DNA from: Clostridiales bacterium S5-A14a | GTDB taxonomy: Bacteria; Bacillota; Clostridia; Peptostreptococcales; Anaerovoracaceae | Length of the DNA stretch: 55,857 nucleotides | Direction: 5' to 3' | Assembly (NCBI GenBank): GCA_000758905.1 | Contig: JRNA01000018.1 | Location: 1 to 55,857 of the forward strand | Program-made: the position numbers and the translations under genes | The notes under the pieces: model-generated | What the model was told of the DNA's origin: nothing | Seen by the model: the letters and a program-made list of their open reading frames with translations, nothing else | Database searches by the model: none | Shown here: one piece after another, positions 7,971 to 17,255 of the stretch | Layout: each line of letters starts with the position of its first letter | Numbering within the stretch: the first letter of the stretch is position 1

Positions 7971-7998
7971 TTGACAAAAAAAAGTAATGTACTACAAT
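7971..7998 (+). promoter_or_regulatory. Sigma-70 type promoter of the NhaC gene
   Basis: TTGACA (7971-7976) and TACAAT (7993-7998) with a 16-bp spacer. They lie 46 bp before the AGGAGGT-driven ATG 8044, which shows that the longer open frame starting at 7987 cannot be the protein start. Confidence 0.7.
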
Positions 7999-8043
7999 AG
8001 GGGTATAGTATTTTTATTAACAATTATTTTAGGAGGTAAAGAA

Positions 8044-9663
8044 ATGAAACCCACAGTAAAACGAATTGCACTGGGAACGATTTTCCTGGTAGCAATTGTA
8101 CTCATGAGTTATCTCATGGTATTTGCTGAAGGTGGTGGAGATGATTACAAACCTGCAATGTATTCTACATTCTGGTCATTGGTTCCACCAATCGTAGCTA
8201 TCGGACTAGCACTTATTACTAAAGAAGTTTACAGCTCACTATTCATCGGTATTGTAATAGGAGGTTTGTTCTATTCAAACTTCACCTTTGAAGGAACTGT
8301 AAACCATGTTCTACAAGACGGTATTGTTTCCGTTCTTTCAAGCACTTACAACGTAGGTATTCTTGTATTCTTGGTTGTACTAGGTATTGTTGTTGCACTA
8401 ATGAACAGAACAGGTGCTTCGGCAGCTTTTGGTAAATGGGCAGAAGTAAAGATTAAAACTAGACTTGGTGCTCAGCTCGCAACAGTTGCACTTGGTGTTA
8501 TGATCTTCGTTGACGACTACTTCAACTGCTTGACAGTAGGTAGTGTTATGAGACCTATCACAGATAAGCATAAGGTTTCTCGTGCTAAGCTAGCATATCT
8601 CATCGACGCTACAGCTGCTCCTGTTTGCATCATAGCTCCAATTTCATCTTGGGCTGCTGCAGTAACAGGATTCGTACCTGGTGAAGATGGTTTCTCTGTA
8701 TTTATCAGAGCAATCCCTTACAACTACTATGCTCTACTTACAATATTCACAATGATTATGCTCACAGTGCTTAAATTCGACTTTGGTCCAATGAGAAAGC
8801 ACGAAGACAATGCAATCGAAGGTGACCTTTATACTACACCTGACAGACCATATGCTGATGCTAAAGATGATGTAATCAAAGGTACTGGAACCATGATTGA
8901 CTTGGTTCTTCCTGTTATCGTTTTGATTATTTTATGCGCACTTGGAATGTTGTACACAGGTGGATTCTTCTCAGGAAAGAGCTTCGTATCAGCATTCTCT
9001 CACTCTGACGCATCTGTTGGTCTTTCTTCAGGAAGTGTTCTAGCACTAATTCTTGCTATTATATTCTATACTTCAAGAAAAGTTTTAAGCTTTACTGATT
9101 GTATGGAATGTATCCCTGAGGGATTTAAGGCAATGGTTCCGCCAATTCTTATCTTGACATTTGCTTGGTCTTTGAAGGCAATGACAGACAGCCTTGGAGC
9201 TGCTCCATACGTTGCTAACTTTGTAGAGCACAGTGCTGGATCATTCATGAGCTTCTTACCAGCAATCATATTTATCATTGCTGTACTTTTAGCATTTGCA
9301 ACAGGTACATCATGGGGAACATTTGGTATCCTTATTCCTATCGTAGTTGCAGTATTTGAGAACAACGATCCTCAGATGATGATAATCTCAATCTCAGCTT
9401 GTATGGCTGGTGCCGTTTGCGGCGACCACTGCTCACCAATATCAGATACAACTATCATGGCTTCTGCAGGTGCTCAGTGTAACCACATTAACCACGTTAA
9501 TACTCAGCTACCTTATGCATTTACAGTTGCTGGCGTATCATTCGTAGCATACATAATTGCAGGCTTTGTTAAGAATATCGCAATTGCTCTTCCAGCTGCA
9601 TTCTTGTTAATGCTTGGAACTTTGATGGTACTCAGAAAGATGTACGGCAAGGAAGCTGAATAA
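8044..9663 (+). CDS. NhaC-family Na+/H+ antiporter
   Basis: A 539-residue membrane protein with about 12 hydrophobic segments. It belongs to the NhaC group of the ion transporter superfamily, which exchanges cytoplasmic Na+ or a dicarboxylate/amine for protons. Typical blocks are FVDDYFNCLTVGSVMRPITDKHKVSRAKLAYLIDATAAPVCIIAPISSWA (about 155-205), FATGTSWGTFGILIPI and CGDHCSPISDTTIMASAGAQCNHINHV near the C-terminus. ATG 8044 is set by AGGAGGT (8031-8037). The codon usage is more uniform than that of its neighbours (GCT and GTT rich), as in highly expressed genes here. It has its own promoter and terminator. The substrate within the family (Na+, malate/lactate) is open. Confidence 0.85.
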   Translation: MKPTVKRIALGTIFLVAIVLMSYLMVFAEGGGDDYKPAMYSTFWSLVPPIVAIGLALITKEVYSSLFIGIVIGGLFYSNFTFEGTVNHVLQDGIVSVLSSTYNVGILVFLVVLGIVVALMNRTGASAAFGKWAEVKIKTRLGAQLATVALGVMIFVDDYFNCLTVGSVMRPITDKHKVSRAKLAYLIDATAAPVCIIAPISSWAAAVTGFVPGEDGFSVFIRAIPYNYYALLTIFTMIMLTVLKFDFGPMRKHEDNAIEGDLYTTPDRPYADAKDDVIKGTGTMIDLVLPVIVLIILCALGMLYTGGFFSGKSFVSAFSHSDASVGLSSGSVLALILAIIFYTSRKVLSFTDCMECIPEGFKAMVPPILILTFAWSLKAMTDSLGAAPYVANFVEHSAGSFMSFLPAIIFIIAVLLAFATGTSWGTFGILIPIVVAVFENNDPQMMIISISACMAGAVCGDHCSPISDTTIMASAGAQCNHINHVNTQLPYAFTVAGVSFVAYIIAGFVKNIAIALPAAFLLMLGTLMVLRKMYGKEAE

Positions 9664-9750
9664 GCTTAAATAGTGAATAGATAATAACGGCATAGGCTGT
9701 TACGTTATTTGCTAGAATGAGATAAGAATCTGTATAACACAGAAAAACAA

Positions 9751-9803
9751 ACCGCATGGGCGGTCTTCAGGAGATTTGAAGATTACGCTACATGCGGTTT
9801 TTA
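9751..9803. terminator. Bidirectional terminator with an inner hairpin
   Basis: ACCGCATG (9751-9758) pairs with CATGCGGT (9791-9798), followed by TTTTT on the plus strand and by a T-rich run on the minus strand. Inside the loop, TCTTCA pairs with TGAAGA. It sits between the NhaC gene and the convergent antiporter pseudogene and can serve both. Confidence 0.75.
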
Positions 9804-9845
9804 TTTGGTATTTGTTAACTTTTGTTCCTATAACTCTCGCTTTTG

Positions 9846-11055
9846 CTATCTTGAAACTTTTAGTATGATTACAGTATCACCTTCAAGCATTTTTGTTTCC
9901 CCAATCGGTATGACGATCTTACCTTCCTTGCTTTGGATCATAACCACTAATGAATCGCTTGTTAACTTAAGATCACATAATTTCATATTCAGCCAAGGAT
10001 GTGAACTTGAGATTTTAAGTTCCATGAGTTCTTGGCCGACAGGATCAAAGTACGATTCGCCCCCCGACGATAATGGTGTCGCTAGCTTGTAGAACAGTAT
10101 CGCCGCGAGAGATAATTGTTTTGTTGTCACGTATGATCTTAGCTATAATAAAATCAAAAGCGAGATGCAAATCCCTGATTTTTTTACCACACAAAATGCT
10201 TGATTGAGGAATATCCGAAACGATGAACCCTACGTCTGACTTGTCCTGGTAGTAATTGAAAGTTTTTAGGACAGTGTCATTTTCATCAACCATTTTAAGT
10301 TTCTTACAAAATACTGGCAATACAGCCCCCTGAACGAGCTGCGACAGAAGACATATTCCGAAGACTATGTGAAATATATCGGTGTCCACAGGTGCGTGCG
10401 AATTTACAACGATTATGGCAAAAGCAATCGCAGCAGCACCGCGAAGTCCGGCGAGTGAGAGTATAAATATCTGAGCTAGGCTCCTCTTAAATGGTCTGAC
10501 CAAAATATATGTAGCAAGTGGTCTTGCGACAACAGTAAGAAAAATGGCGGCTATAATCGAGAGCGGCATGGCGCTTTTTAGACTCGCAAAGTTTGATAGC
10601 AGTCCTAGGAGATAGAACATTCCGATTTGAACCAAATTTGTGAATCCGTCAAAGAAGAATACAATGTAACGCTTGCCTATAAATTCTTGATTTCCAACAT
10701 ATATACCGAGCAGATAGACTGTCAGATAACCGTTTCCTCCTAAGATGTTTGAAATTGCGAATGCTAGGTATACGACTGCGAGCATAAAAACAGTAAAGAG
10801 TCCATCTTGTGAAAAATTGAAAAAGTTAATAATTTTTTTTACAAGATAACCCGCGATGAATCCAATTGCAATGCCGAGCACGATCTGAGTTAAAATTAAA
10901 ATCGGTATAGATGTGCTTGTCCCCTTAAGGATCGATATGAATATAATTGTCAAGGTATAAGCGGTCGGGTCGTTTGATCCAGATTCCAGCTCTAGAAGCG
11001 GCGCAGTATAGTCCTTTAAATTAGCTAAACGGGGGCGAGAGCCTGCACACTCCAT
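9846..11055 (-). pseudogene. Truncated, frameshifted CPA1/NhaP2-type K+/H+ antiporter
   Basis: The minus strand encodes the C-terminal two thirds of a CPA1-type cation/proton antiporter. It opens inside the conserved block LLELESGSNDPTAY, which in NhaP2 homologues lies about 130-150 residues in, and has about nine membrane segments and a FILSLAGLRGAAAIAF motif. A TrkA-C-like regulatory tail follows. The frame breaks at a run of six C (10060-10065; G on the coding strand). Before it the protein ends ...DTIIVGG. Removing one base joins it smoothly to ESYFDPVGQELMELKISS... ending at 9846. The missing N-terminus would fall inside mgtE, whose stop is only ~20 bp upstream, so a deletion has fused the two loci. 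Probably non-functional. Confidence 0.85.
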
Positions 11056-11075
11056 GTTGGATATTTTGTTTTAGT

Positions 11076-12434
11076 TTAAATCAAATGCAGAATCGACGTT
11101 GCAAGCCTGAAATAAATCATAAGAGCTCCGGCATCCACGATAGTTGTAATCAGTGGTCCCGCCATGATTGCTGGGTCAAGTTTCAATTTCTCGGCGATAA
11201 TCGGGAGCATGCTTCCGACGATCTTAGCCATGAGAACCGTGCATACGAGCGTAACAGAAACGGCAAATGCAATCGGTGTAGCCAGATTATTAATGAAGAC
11301 AAGCCGTGCAAAGTTCACGGCAGAAAGAATGACACCGCATATTACTGCAACTCGAATTTCTTTCCAAAGAACCTTGAGGAAGTCTTTTGTTTCTATATCC
11401 CCTGTTGCCAGCCCACGAATTATCAGCGTTGATGACTGTGAGCCAGCATTACCACCTGTGTCCATGAGCATTGGGATAAATGCCGACAAAATAGTCAGCC
11501 TGTCGAGGGTTTCTTGATATCCTTCAATGATGGCTCCGGTGAAGGTCGCTGAAATCATAAGTATCAAAAGCCACATTACTCTGTGCTTTGCAAGTGCAAA
11601 TACAGAGAGGTCTAGGTAAGCTTCGTCGGATGGAGTCATTGCAGCCATCTTCTGGAAGTCTTCGGTAGCCTCATCTTCGATAACGTCGATGATGTCGTCG
11701 AATGTGATTATTCCAGTCAATCTATAGTTATTGTCAACAACTGGAAGCGCGAGGAAACCATATCTCTTAAGGGTATCTGCGACGTCTTCCTGGTCATCAT
11801 GTGTGTTCACCGTTATTACGTCTTCATCCATGATGTCTTCAATTTTCAAATCTAGATTTGCGGTAACGAGCTCCCTGAGAGAAAGAATGCCGAGCAACTT
11901 CTTTGTCTTGTTGATTACGTAACATGTATAAATGGTTTCCTTTGTAAGACCTACTTCTCTGACATGTTCAATTCCCTCACGCACGGTCCATTCTGGGGAC
12001 AACTCGACAAATTCTATTGTCATAAGTGCTCCAGCGGAATGTGGAGGGTATGCAAGGAATTGATTAATGAGTTTTCTTTGCTCAGGAGCTGTATTTTGGA
12101 GGACGTCGGAAACAATCTCTGCCGGCATTTCTTCAAGGAGGTCAATCATATCGTCGAAGTAGAGATCGGATACGAGTTCATTTAGCTCTTTTGCTGTTAT
12201 CAGCTCTGCAATTTTCTTCTGTTTGTCAATTTCAAAGCAAGAAAAAACTTCCACAGCAAGTTCCTTTGGGAGTAGTCTGAAGACGACAATTGCTTCGGCC
12301 TCAGCAAGTTCATCTACAATATCTGCAATATCAACGGGTTTAAGTTCAACCAAAAGTTCTTTAAGCTGTGGCATCTTCTTCTCTTCGAGTAAATTCAAAA
12401 TTTCTTGCGCTTTGCTCTCAAGATTTACATTCAT
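11076..12434 (-). CDS. mgtE: Magnesium transporter MgtE
   Basis: A 452-residue MgtE/SLC41-type Mg2+ channel. The N-terminal superhelical domain (about 1-130) is followed by two CBS domains (about 135-255; block DEDVITVNTHDDQEDVADTLKRYGFLALPVVDNNYRLTGIITFDDIIDVI). Five membrane helices follow, with the family motif PMLMDTGGNAGSQSSTLIIRGLATG. The cytoplasmic domains sense Mg2+ and close the pore when it is abundant. Length is standard. The start is ATG 12434 with a modest AGGA upstream on the coding strand. No M-box Mg2+ riboswitch is recognised in the ~170-bp divergent region. The antiporter pseudogene lies immediately downstream on the same strand. Confidence 0.95.
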   Translation of the reverse strand: MNVNLESKAQEILNLLEEKKMPQLKELLVELKPVDIADIVDELAEAEAIVVFRLLPKELAVEVFSCFEIDKQKKIAELITAKELNELVSDLYFDDMIDLLEEMPAEIVSDVLQNTAPEQRKLINQFLAYPPHSAGALMTIEFVELSPEWTVREGIEHVREVGLTKETIYTCYVINKTKKLLGILSLRELVTANLDLKIEDIMDEDVITVNTHDDQEDVADTLKRYGFLALPVVDNNYRLTGIITFDDIIDVIEDEATEDFQKMAAMTPSDEAYLDLSVFALAKHRVMWLLILMISATFTGAIIEGYQETLDRLTILSAFIPMLMDTGGNAGSQSSTLIIRGLATGDIETKDFLKVLWKEIRVAVICGVILSAVNFARLVFINNLATPIAFAVSVTLVCTVLMAKIVGSMLPIIAEKLKLDPAIMAGPLITTIVDAGALMIYFRLATSILHLI

Positions 12435-12572
12435 TCAAACGTCCTGCTTTCTCAATATAATAAATAAAATACCTAAATTTAATTTTATCATGAATGAGCA
12501 TTCAAAACAAATTTTTGCAGTATATTGCAGCGGCTGCCTATATGGGAAAGTTAAATATATTTTGAAAAAACA

Positions 12573-12601
12573 TTGACATGTGTAAACTAAAGTGTAATAA
12601 T
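12573..12601 (+). promoter_or_regulatory. Promoter of the psuK-psuG operon
   Basis: TTGACA (12573-12578) and a TAATAAT-type -10 (12595-12601) with a 16-17 bp spacer. They lie about 40 bp before the psuK start and diverge from mgtE. Confidence 0.6.
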
Positions 12602-12639
12602 ATAAACAAATGATTAGGAGAGGCTGGGGGGTGATAAAA

Positions 12640-13725
12640 ATGGTGACCGATAGGGAACATGAAATTTTAAAACTTGTGAAACAAAATCCTATGATCTCAC
12701 AACAGGAGCTTGCGGATCATCTTGGAATTGCAAGGTCCTCGGTTGCTGTGCATATCTCAAATCTGATGAAAAAAGGTGAGATAAGAGGCAAGGGCTATGT
12801 AATAGGCGGTGAACAGTATGTTGTCGTAATAGGCGGATTAACACGGGACATAGGAGGCAAGCCATTTTCAAACTTAATAATGGAGGATTCAAATCCTGGA
12901 ACTGTGAAAACTACAATGGGAGGTGTCGGAAGAAACATTGCTCATAATATGAGTTTGATGGGCATTGAAACCAAGATGCTGACCGCTATCGGTGACGATA
13001 ATGTAGGCAAAACCATCAAAAATCACAGCCCACACGAGAAGCTTGATTTTAGCGATGTGCTTGCTGTGCGGGGGCAGGAAACGGCAACCTATCTATACAT
13101 TGCCGACCAAAATGGGGACATGGTATCTGCGATAGCTGACATGAGGGTGTTCGATTTTATCAGTCCAGATTACATCGAAAGCAAAAAATCTCTGATTTCT
13201 AACGCAAAAGCGGTCGTACTTGATGCAAACATTCCCACAGAAACTATGCTTAAACTGACAGAGATTTATGATGGTCCAATTTTTGTCGATCCAGTTTCGA
13301 CGGAGAAGGGGAGAAAACTCAAAACCTTTCTTAAATACATACACACCCTGAAACCGAACAAAATGGAAGCCGAAATGCTTTCCGGAGTGAGTATCGTGGA
13401 CGAAAAAACTCTTAAAGAAGCTGCCGATATTTTGTTAAATGCGGGCGTTAAAAGGGTATTTATAAGTTTAGGACGAGATGGTGTATATGCTGCAAGCCAC
13501 AACAAAACAATCAAGGCACCGATTATGCCGGTGAAACTGGCCAACGTTACGGGCGGAGGTGACTGTTTTATGGCGGGGCTTGTTTACAGCTATCTCAATG
13601 ATTTAACACTTGAAGAGACCGTGAAATTCTCGCTTGCCGCATCGGCTATGGCGGTCGAGGGTGAGCAGACAATAAACGAAGATATAACAGTTGAAAAGAT
13701 TCTTGCAAGAGCAGGAATTCAATAG
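12640..13725 (+). CDS. psuK: Pseudouridine kinase with N-terminal winged helix
   Basis: A 361-residue PfkB-family sugar kinase with a DNA-binding-type winged helix at its N-terminus (about 1-55: REHEILKLVKQNPMISQQELADHLGIARSSVAVHISNLMKKG). The kinase domain shows the substrate block GGVGRNIAHNMSLMG and the catalytic/anion-hole block GGGDCFMAGLVYSY. It phosphorylates pseudouridine to pseudouridine 5'-phosphate. The identification rests on the architecture plus the adjacent psuG, which cleaves that product. ATG 12640 is preferred to ATG 12610 because of the GGGGGGTG just ahead of it. The helix domain may let the kinase regulate its own operon; this is inference. Confidence 0.88.
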   Translation: MVTDREHEILKLVKQNPMISQQELADHLGIARSSVAVHISNLMKKGEIRGKGYVIGGEQYVVVIGGLTRDIGGKPFSNLIMEDSNPGTVKTTMGGVGRNIAHNMSLMGIETKMLTAIGDDNVGKTIKNHSPHEKLDFSDVLAVRGQETATYLYIADQNGDMVSAIADMRVFDFISPDYIESKKSLISNAKAVVLDANIPTETMLKLTEIYDGPIFVDPVSTEKGRKLKTFLKYIHTLKPNKMEAEMLSGVSIVDEKTLKEAADILLNAGVKRVFISLGRDGVYAASHNKTIKAPIMPVKLANVTGGGDCFMAGLVYSYLNDLTLEETVKFSLAASAMAVEGEQTINEDITVEKILARAGIQ

Positions 13726-13742
13726 TGAAATGGAGGATTAAA

Positions 13743-14663
13743 ATGGAAACTAAATATTTGGAAATTGCACCTGAAGTTAGGAAGGCACTTGCAAACGGTG
13801 ACCCTGTGGTTGCTCTGGAATCTACAATTATCTCGCATGGGATGCCATATCCACAAAACGTTGAGACTGCACTTAGGGTAGAGGAAATTGTAAGGGAAAA
13901 CGGCGCTGTTCCAGCTACGACTGCAATAATCGGAGGAAAACTCAAATGCGGACTTAAGAAGGAAGAAATTGAGTATCTTGGAAAGAAGGGTCTTGAGGTA
14001 ACTAAGTGTTCAAGGCGTGACATTCCTATGGCTATTGCCAGAGGATTTGATGGAGCTACTACGGTGGCTACAACAATGATTATCGCCCATATGGCAGGTG
14101 TATCTATATTTGCAACCGGTGGTATCGGCGGAGTGCATAGGGGTGCGCAGGAGACCATGGATATATCTGCGGACCTCGAAGAGCTTGCAAATACACCAGT
14201 AATGGTCGTTTGTGCTGGCGCCAAGGCTATTTTGGACATTCCGCTAACACTTGAGTATCTCGAAACGAAGGGTGTTCCTATTTTGGGCTATCAGACTGAC
14301 AAACTGCCTGCTTTCTACACAAGAAGCAGTAAATTTAATGTTGACTACAGGGTTGATTCTCCGCTTGAGGCAGCAAAGGCTTTTGAGGCTCAGAGAGGGG
14401 CTGGCCTTCATACGGGCATGCTGATGGCAAATCCTATTCCTGAGGAATTTTCTATGGATGAGGAGATGATAAATAATGCTATCGAAGCGGCTGTCAAGGA
14501 GGCTTGCGAAAAGGGCGTCAAAGGCAAGGACTCTACGCCGTTCCTACTTTCGAAAGTCAAGGATATCACTGGTGGATCAAGTCTTGATGCAAATATTGAA
14601 CTTGTATTTAATAATGCTAAGGTCGCAGCGCAGATTGCGAAGGCTTATTGTGCAGGGAAGTAG
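13743..14663 (+). CDS. psuG: Pseudouridine-5'-phosphate glycosidase
   Basis: A 306-residue PsuG/IndA-family enzyme that splits the C-C glycosidic bond of pseudouridine 5'-phosphate to uracil and ribose 5-phosphate. Family blocks are present: VALESTIISHGMPYPQNVETA (about 21-41), PATTAIIGGKLKCGL, ATGGIGGVHRGAQETMDISADL (about 122-143), VVCAGAKAILDIPLTLEYLET, and DSPLEAA. Length is normal. The start is ATG 13743 after TGGAGGA; the earlier GTG at 13725 overlaps the psuK stop and lacks a ribosome site. With psuK it forms a complete pseudouridine salvage route feeding uracil and pentose phosphate. Confidence 0.95.
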   Translation: METKYLEIAPEVRKALANGDPVVALESTIISHGMPYPQNVETALRVEEIVRENGAVPATTAIIGGKLKCGLKKEEIEYLGKKGLEVTKCSRRDIPMAIARGFDGATTVATTMIIAHMAGVSIFATGGIGGVHRGAQETMDISADLEELANTPVMVVCAGAKAILDIPLTLEYLETKGVPILGYQTDKLPAFYTRSSKFNVDYRVDSPLEAAKAFEAQRGAGLHTGMLMANPIPEEFSMDEEMINNAIEAAVKEACEKGVKGKDSTPFLLSKVKDITGGSSLDANIELVFNNAKVAAQIAKAYCAGK

Positions 14664-14681
14664 TTTAGAAAGGGAGTATAA

Positions 14682-15431
14682 ATGAAATTAGTTTCTTGGA
14701 ATGTAAATGGACTTAGGGCAGCTCTTAAGAAGGGGTTTATAGAATCCATGAGGGAACTTGATCCTGACATAATTGGAATTCAGGAGACGAAGATGCAACC
14801 AGGTCAGGCAGAAGTTGACCTACCTGAGTATGAGGAATACTTTAATAGTGCAATCAGGAAGGGGTATTCAGGAACTGCAGTATTTTCAAAGCATAAACCA
14901 ATTAATGTCACCCATAATTTTGGCGAATATGATGACGAAGGAAGGACACTCGTTTGCGAGTTCGAAGACTTTTATTTTGTTACTGTTTACACGCCAAACT
15001 CAAAGAGAGAACTGGAGCGACTGGATTACAGAATGGACTGGGAAGATGCATTTAAGGAGTACATGCTTGAACTCGATAAGAAGAAACCTGTAATCATTTG
15101 CGGCGATTTGAATGTGGCGCATAAGGAAATTGACCTTAAAAATCCTAAGACGAATAGAAGAAATGCCGGATTTACGGATGAGGAACGTGACAAATTTGGG
15201 AAACTACTTGATGCTGGCTTCACGGATACTTTTAGGCATTTATACCCTGACCAGGAAGGCATATACAGTTGGTGGTCTTACCGATTTAATGCCAGGAAGA
15301 ACAATGCGGGGTGGAGGATAGACTATTTCCTCGTTTCTGACAGGATTGCGGACAAGATTAAAGACGCTAAAATTCATACGGATATAATGGGTAGCGACCA
15401 TTGCCCGGTTAGTTTGGAGATTGACATTTGA
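14682..15431 (+). CDS. xth: Exodeoxyribonuclease III (AP endonuclease)
   Basis: A 249-residue ExoA/XthA-family enzyme of the EEP fold. It cuts DNA at abasic sites and degrades 3' ends in base-excision repair. Motifs seen are SWNVNGLRAA (about 4-13), the metal ligand in DIIGIQETKMQ, the PNSKRELERLDYR block, CGDLNVAHKEIDL (about 141-153), WWSYRFNARKNNAGWRIDYFLVS and the catalytic GSDHCPV near the end. The start is ATG 14682 after AAAGGGAG. It lies 18 bp after psuG and its stop overlaps the start of the next gene, so all four genes appear to be one transcript. Confidence 0.95.
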   Translation: MKLVSWNVNGLRAALKKGFIESMRELDPDIIGIQETKMQPGQAEVDLPEYEEYFNSAIRKGYSGTAVFSKHKPINVTHNFGEYDDEGRTLVCEFEDFYFVTVYTPNSKRELERLDYRMDWEDAFKEYMLELDKKKPVIICGDLNVAHKEIDLKNPKTNRRNAGFTDEERDKFGKLLDAGFTDTFRHLYPDQEGIYSWWSYRFNARKNNAGWRIDYFLVSDRIADKIKDAKIHTDIMGSDHCPVSLEIDI

Positions 15432-16321
15432 TCTGGCCAGGCAACAAAACACTTGTGCTATCAAGGTATCGCTTCGACTGCGGTGCTGAGAATAAAGATA
15501 CGCTGCGAGTTATACATCTGTCAGATTTGCAAGGCACTTCATTTGGGGAGAATAATATTGAACTTCTCAAGAGAATATCGGATGTAAGACCGCATTTGAT
15601 TGTTTTTTCAGGCGACCTTGTGGATAGGCGTATGCGTGTCGACACAGATTTCGAAACGGTTATAGATTTTATGAAGAGACTCCGTGAGATTGCACCTACA
15701 TTTTTTTCGTATGGGAATCACGAACTGGCTTTTTCGGTGTCAACGGTGGATAGTCTTAGAGTGAGCCTTGAAAATTCAGGCGTTGTAGTTCTTGATGGCA
15801 AGAGTCACGTTGAGGAAGTGAAATTCCAGGGAGTTGTAGGCAGTGTGCTGAGTGATCGAGGGAAGATTGACGATGATGAGTCAAGGTCTCGGAAAGTAAA
15901 GATTCTATTGACTGGCTTTCCAGAGAAGCTTCTCATGGTTGAGGGCAAGAATCGTACAAAGAGAAATTCGGACGTCGATCTTGATGCAGTGAGAACGTTA
16001 ATCGAGGATTTAGAACAAAAACGCAGCGAATCCCGATGCGACATGAGTATTTTGCTTGCTCATGAGCCGCAGTTTATCGAGGAATATGCTGCTGCAAATT
16101 ATGATTTTATATTTTCAGGACATGCCCACGGAGGACAGATAAGACTGCCGTTTCTAGGTGGACTTTTTTCGCCCGGACAGGGTGTTTTACCGAAGCTTAC
16201 GTCAGGGGTACACTATGCTGGAGATGGTAGTATGATAATCTCGAGGGGTCTTGGAAACAGTTCGTTTCCGCTTAGAATTTTTAATAGACCAGAGATCGTT
16301 TTAGCCGAAATTCAAATTTAG
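15428..16321 (+). CDS. Calcineurin-like metallophosphoesterase
   Basis: A 297-residue phosphoesterase of the YkuE/YaeI type. Metal-binding motifs are HLSDLQG (about 30), SGDLVDRR (about 61), the GNHE motif (about 97), LLAHEPQF (about 213) and SGHAHGGQIRLP (about 233). The final GHAHGGQ is characteristic of the group. Unlike many relatives it has no N-terminal membrane anchor or Tat signal, so it is probably cytoplasmic. Translation likely starts at TTG 15428, which overlaps the exonuclease stop (TTGA) and has GGAG about 8 bp upstream; GTG 15455 is a weaker alternative. This start and the TTG imply translational coupling. The substrate is unknown. Confidence 0.8.
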   Translation: MIWPGNKTLVLSRYRFDCGAENKDTLRVIHLSDLQGTSFGENNIELLKRISDVRPHLIVFSGDLVDRRMRVDTDFETVIDFMKRLREIAPTFFSYGNHELAFSVSTVDSLRVSLENSGVVVLDGKSHVEEVKFQGVVGSVLSDRGKIDDDESRSRKVKILLTGFPEKLLMVEGKNRTKRNSDVDLDAVRTLIEDLEQKRSESRCDMSILLAHEPQFIEEYAAANYDFIFSGHAHGGQIRLPFLGGLFSPGQGVLPKLTSGVHYAGDGSMIISRGLGNSSFPLRIFNRPEIVLAEIQI

Positions 16322-16338
16322 AATTCGGCTATTTTTTT
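16303..16338 (+). terminator. Intrinsic terminator of the psuK operon
   Basis: AGCCGAA (16303-16309) pairs with TTCGGCT (16324-16330), followed by eight T within the next ten bases. The upstream arm lies inside the last codons of the phosphoesterase gene. Confidence 0.8.
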
Positions 16339-16376
16339 TGTGCCGCGTAGGAACTTCAAATTGCAACTTCAATAGA

Positions 16377-17255
16377 CTAAATTCGCGGTTTCTTATAAAA
16401 TCTTCCGCCAAGCTGCTCTGTCTTCATTACATTGATAAAGGCCTTAGGGTCTACTTCCTTGATCGCATTCAAAACCGCATCAACCTCGTCACTGCCGACC
16501 ACTGAATAAATCATCTGCCTCTGGCTCCCTTGGTACATTCCAACGCCCATGAACAAAGTAGCATCGTGATGTGTTATCGTCTTGATTCTACCGTAAACTG
16601 AAGCGGGCTCATTGGTAATTATGAGAAGCGTGTGTTTCCTGTACTGCTTAAACAGATTTTGTATCACCTGAGTTGTGCAAAATTGAAAGATGATAGAATA
16701 CATTGCCTTATCAACACCGAACAAAATACCTGCAACAGTCAGGACGAAAACATTCCCAAGTAAGATGTAATTCCAAGCATCCTTGCCCTTCATCTCTGAA
16801 AAATATATCGAGATAAAGTCGGTTCCCCCCGCGCTTGCACCAACCAAAAGGCAAATCCATATTGCGACTCCATTAATTATACCGCCAAAGATTGCAATCA
16901 GCAGAATGTCATATGTCAAAACAATGTCCGGCAAAATGTCTACAACAATACTGCTCAGCACGATTACATATATTGAATAGAATGTAAAATTTTTGCCGAG
17001 CCACTTGATACCGATATAAATAGGGATCATATTAAGAGGAATATAAATCAGCGTATAGGACAAGTGAATATCCATAAACGTATCGAGACTTCGCTGGATG
17101 AGCAGAGTAATACCTGCAAAACCTCCCGGGAAAAGACCGCCTGTGCGCACAAAGCTTTTGATGTTGAAACCTATGATGACGGCTCCTATGGTACAAAATA
17201 GAATTCTCTTAAGGACTTCGAATGTTTTGTTGTGTTTCTCATATAGAGATGACAT
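16377..17255 (-). CDS. YitT/DUF2179 family membrane protein
   Basis: A 292-residue protein with five to six membrane helices followed by a C-terminal cytoplasmic DUF2179 domain (about 205-285; LLIITNEPASVYGRIKTITHHDATLFMGVGMYQGSQRQMIYSVV). The block FVRTGGLFPGGFAGITLLIQR is the hallmark of the YitT group. The biochemical function of the family is not established. ATG 17255 is chosen over 17273 because AAGGAGAG lies 6 bp upstream of it. It is a single gene convergent with the psuK operon. An extended -10 (TGGTATAAT) reads toward it at about 17304-17296. Confidence 0.85.
   Translation of the reverse strand: MSSLYEKHNKTFEVLKRILFCTIGAVIIGFNIKSFVRTGGLFPGGFAGITLLIQRSLDTFMDIHLSYTLIYIPLNMIPIYIGIKWLGKNFTFYSIYVIVLSSIVVDILPDIVLTYDILLIAIFGGIINGVAIWICLLVGASAGGTDFISIYFSEMKGKDAWNYILLGNVFVLTVAGILFGVDKAMYSIIFQFCTTQVIQNLFKQYRKHTLLIITNEPASVYGRIKTITHHDATLFMGVGMYQGSQRQMIYSVVGSDEVDAVLNAIKEVDPKAFINVMKTEQLGGRFYKKPRI

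Noticed and set aside
12435-12639. M-box magnesium riboswitch before mgtE
   Set aside because: The divergent gap is short and shows no M-box core; only promoter-like elements are visible.
13646-14239. Minus-strand frame of 197 codons opposite psuG
   Set aside because: Antisense to a well-conserved enzyme gene, no ribosome site.
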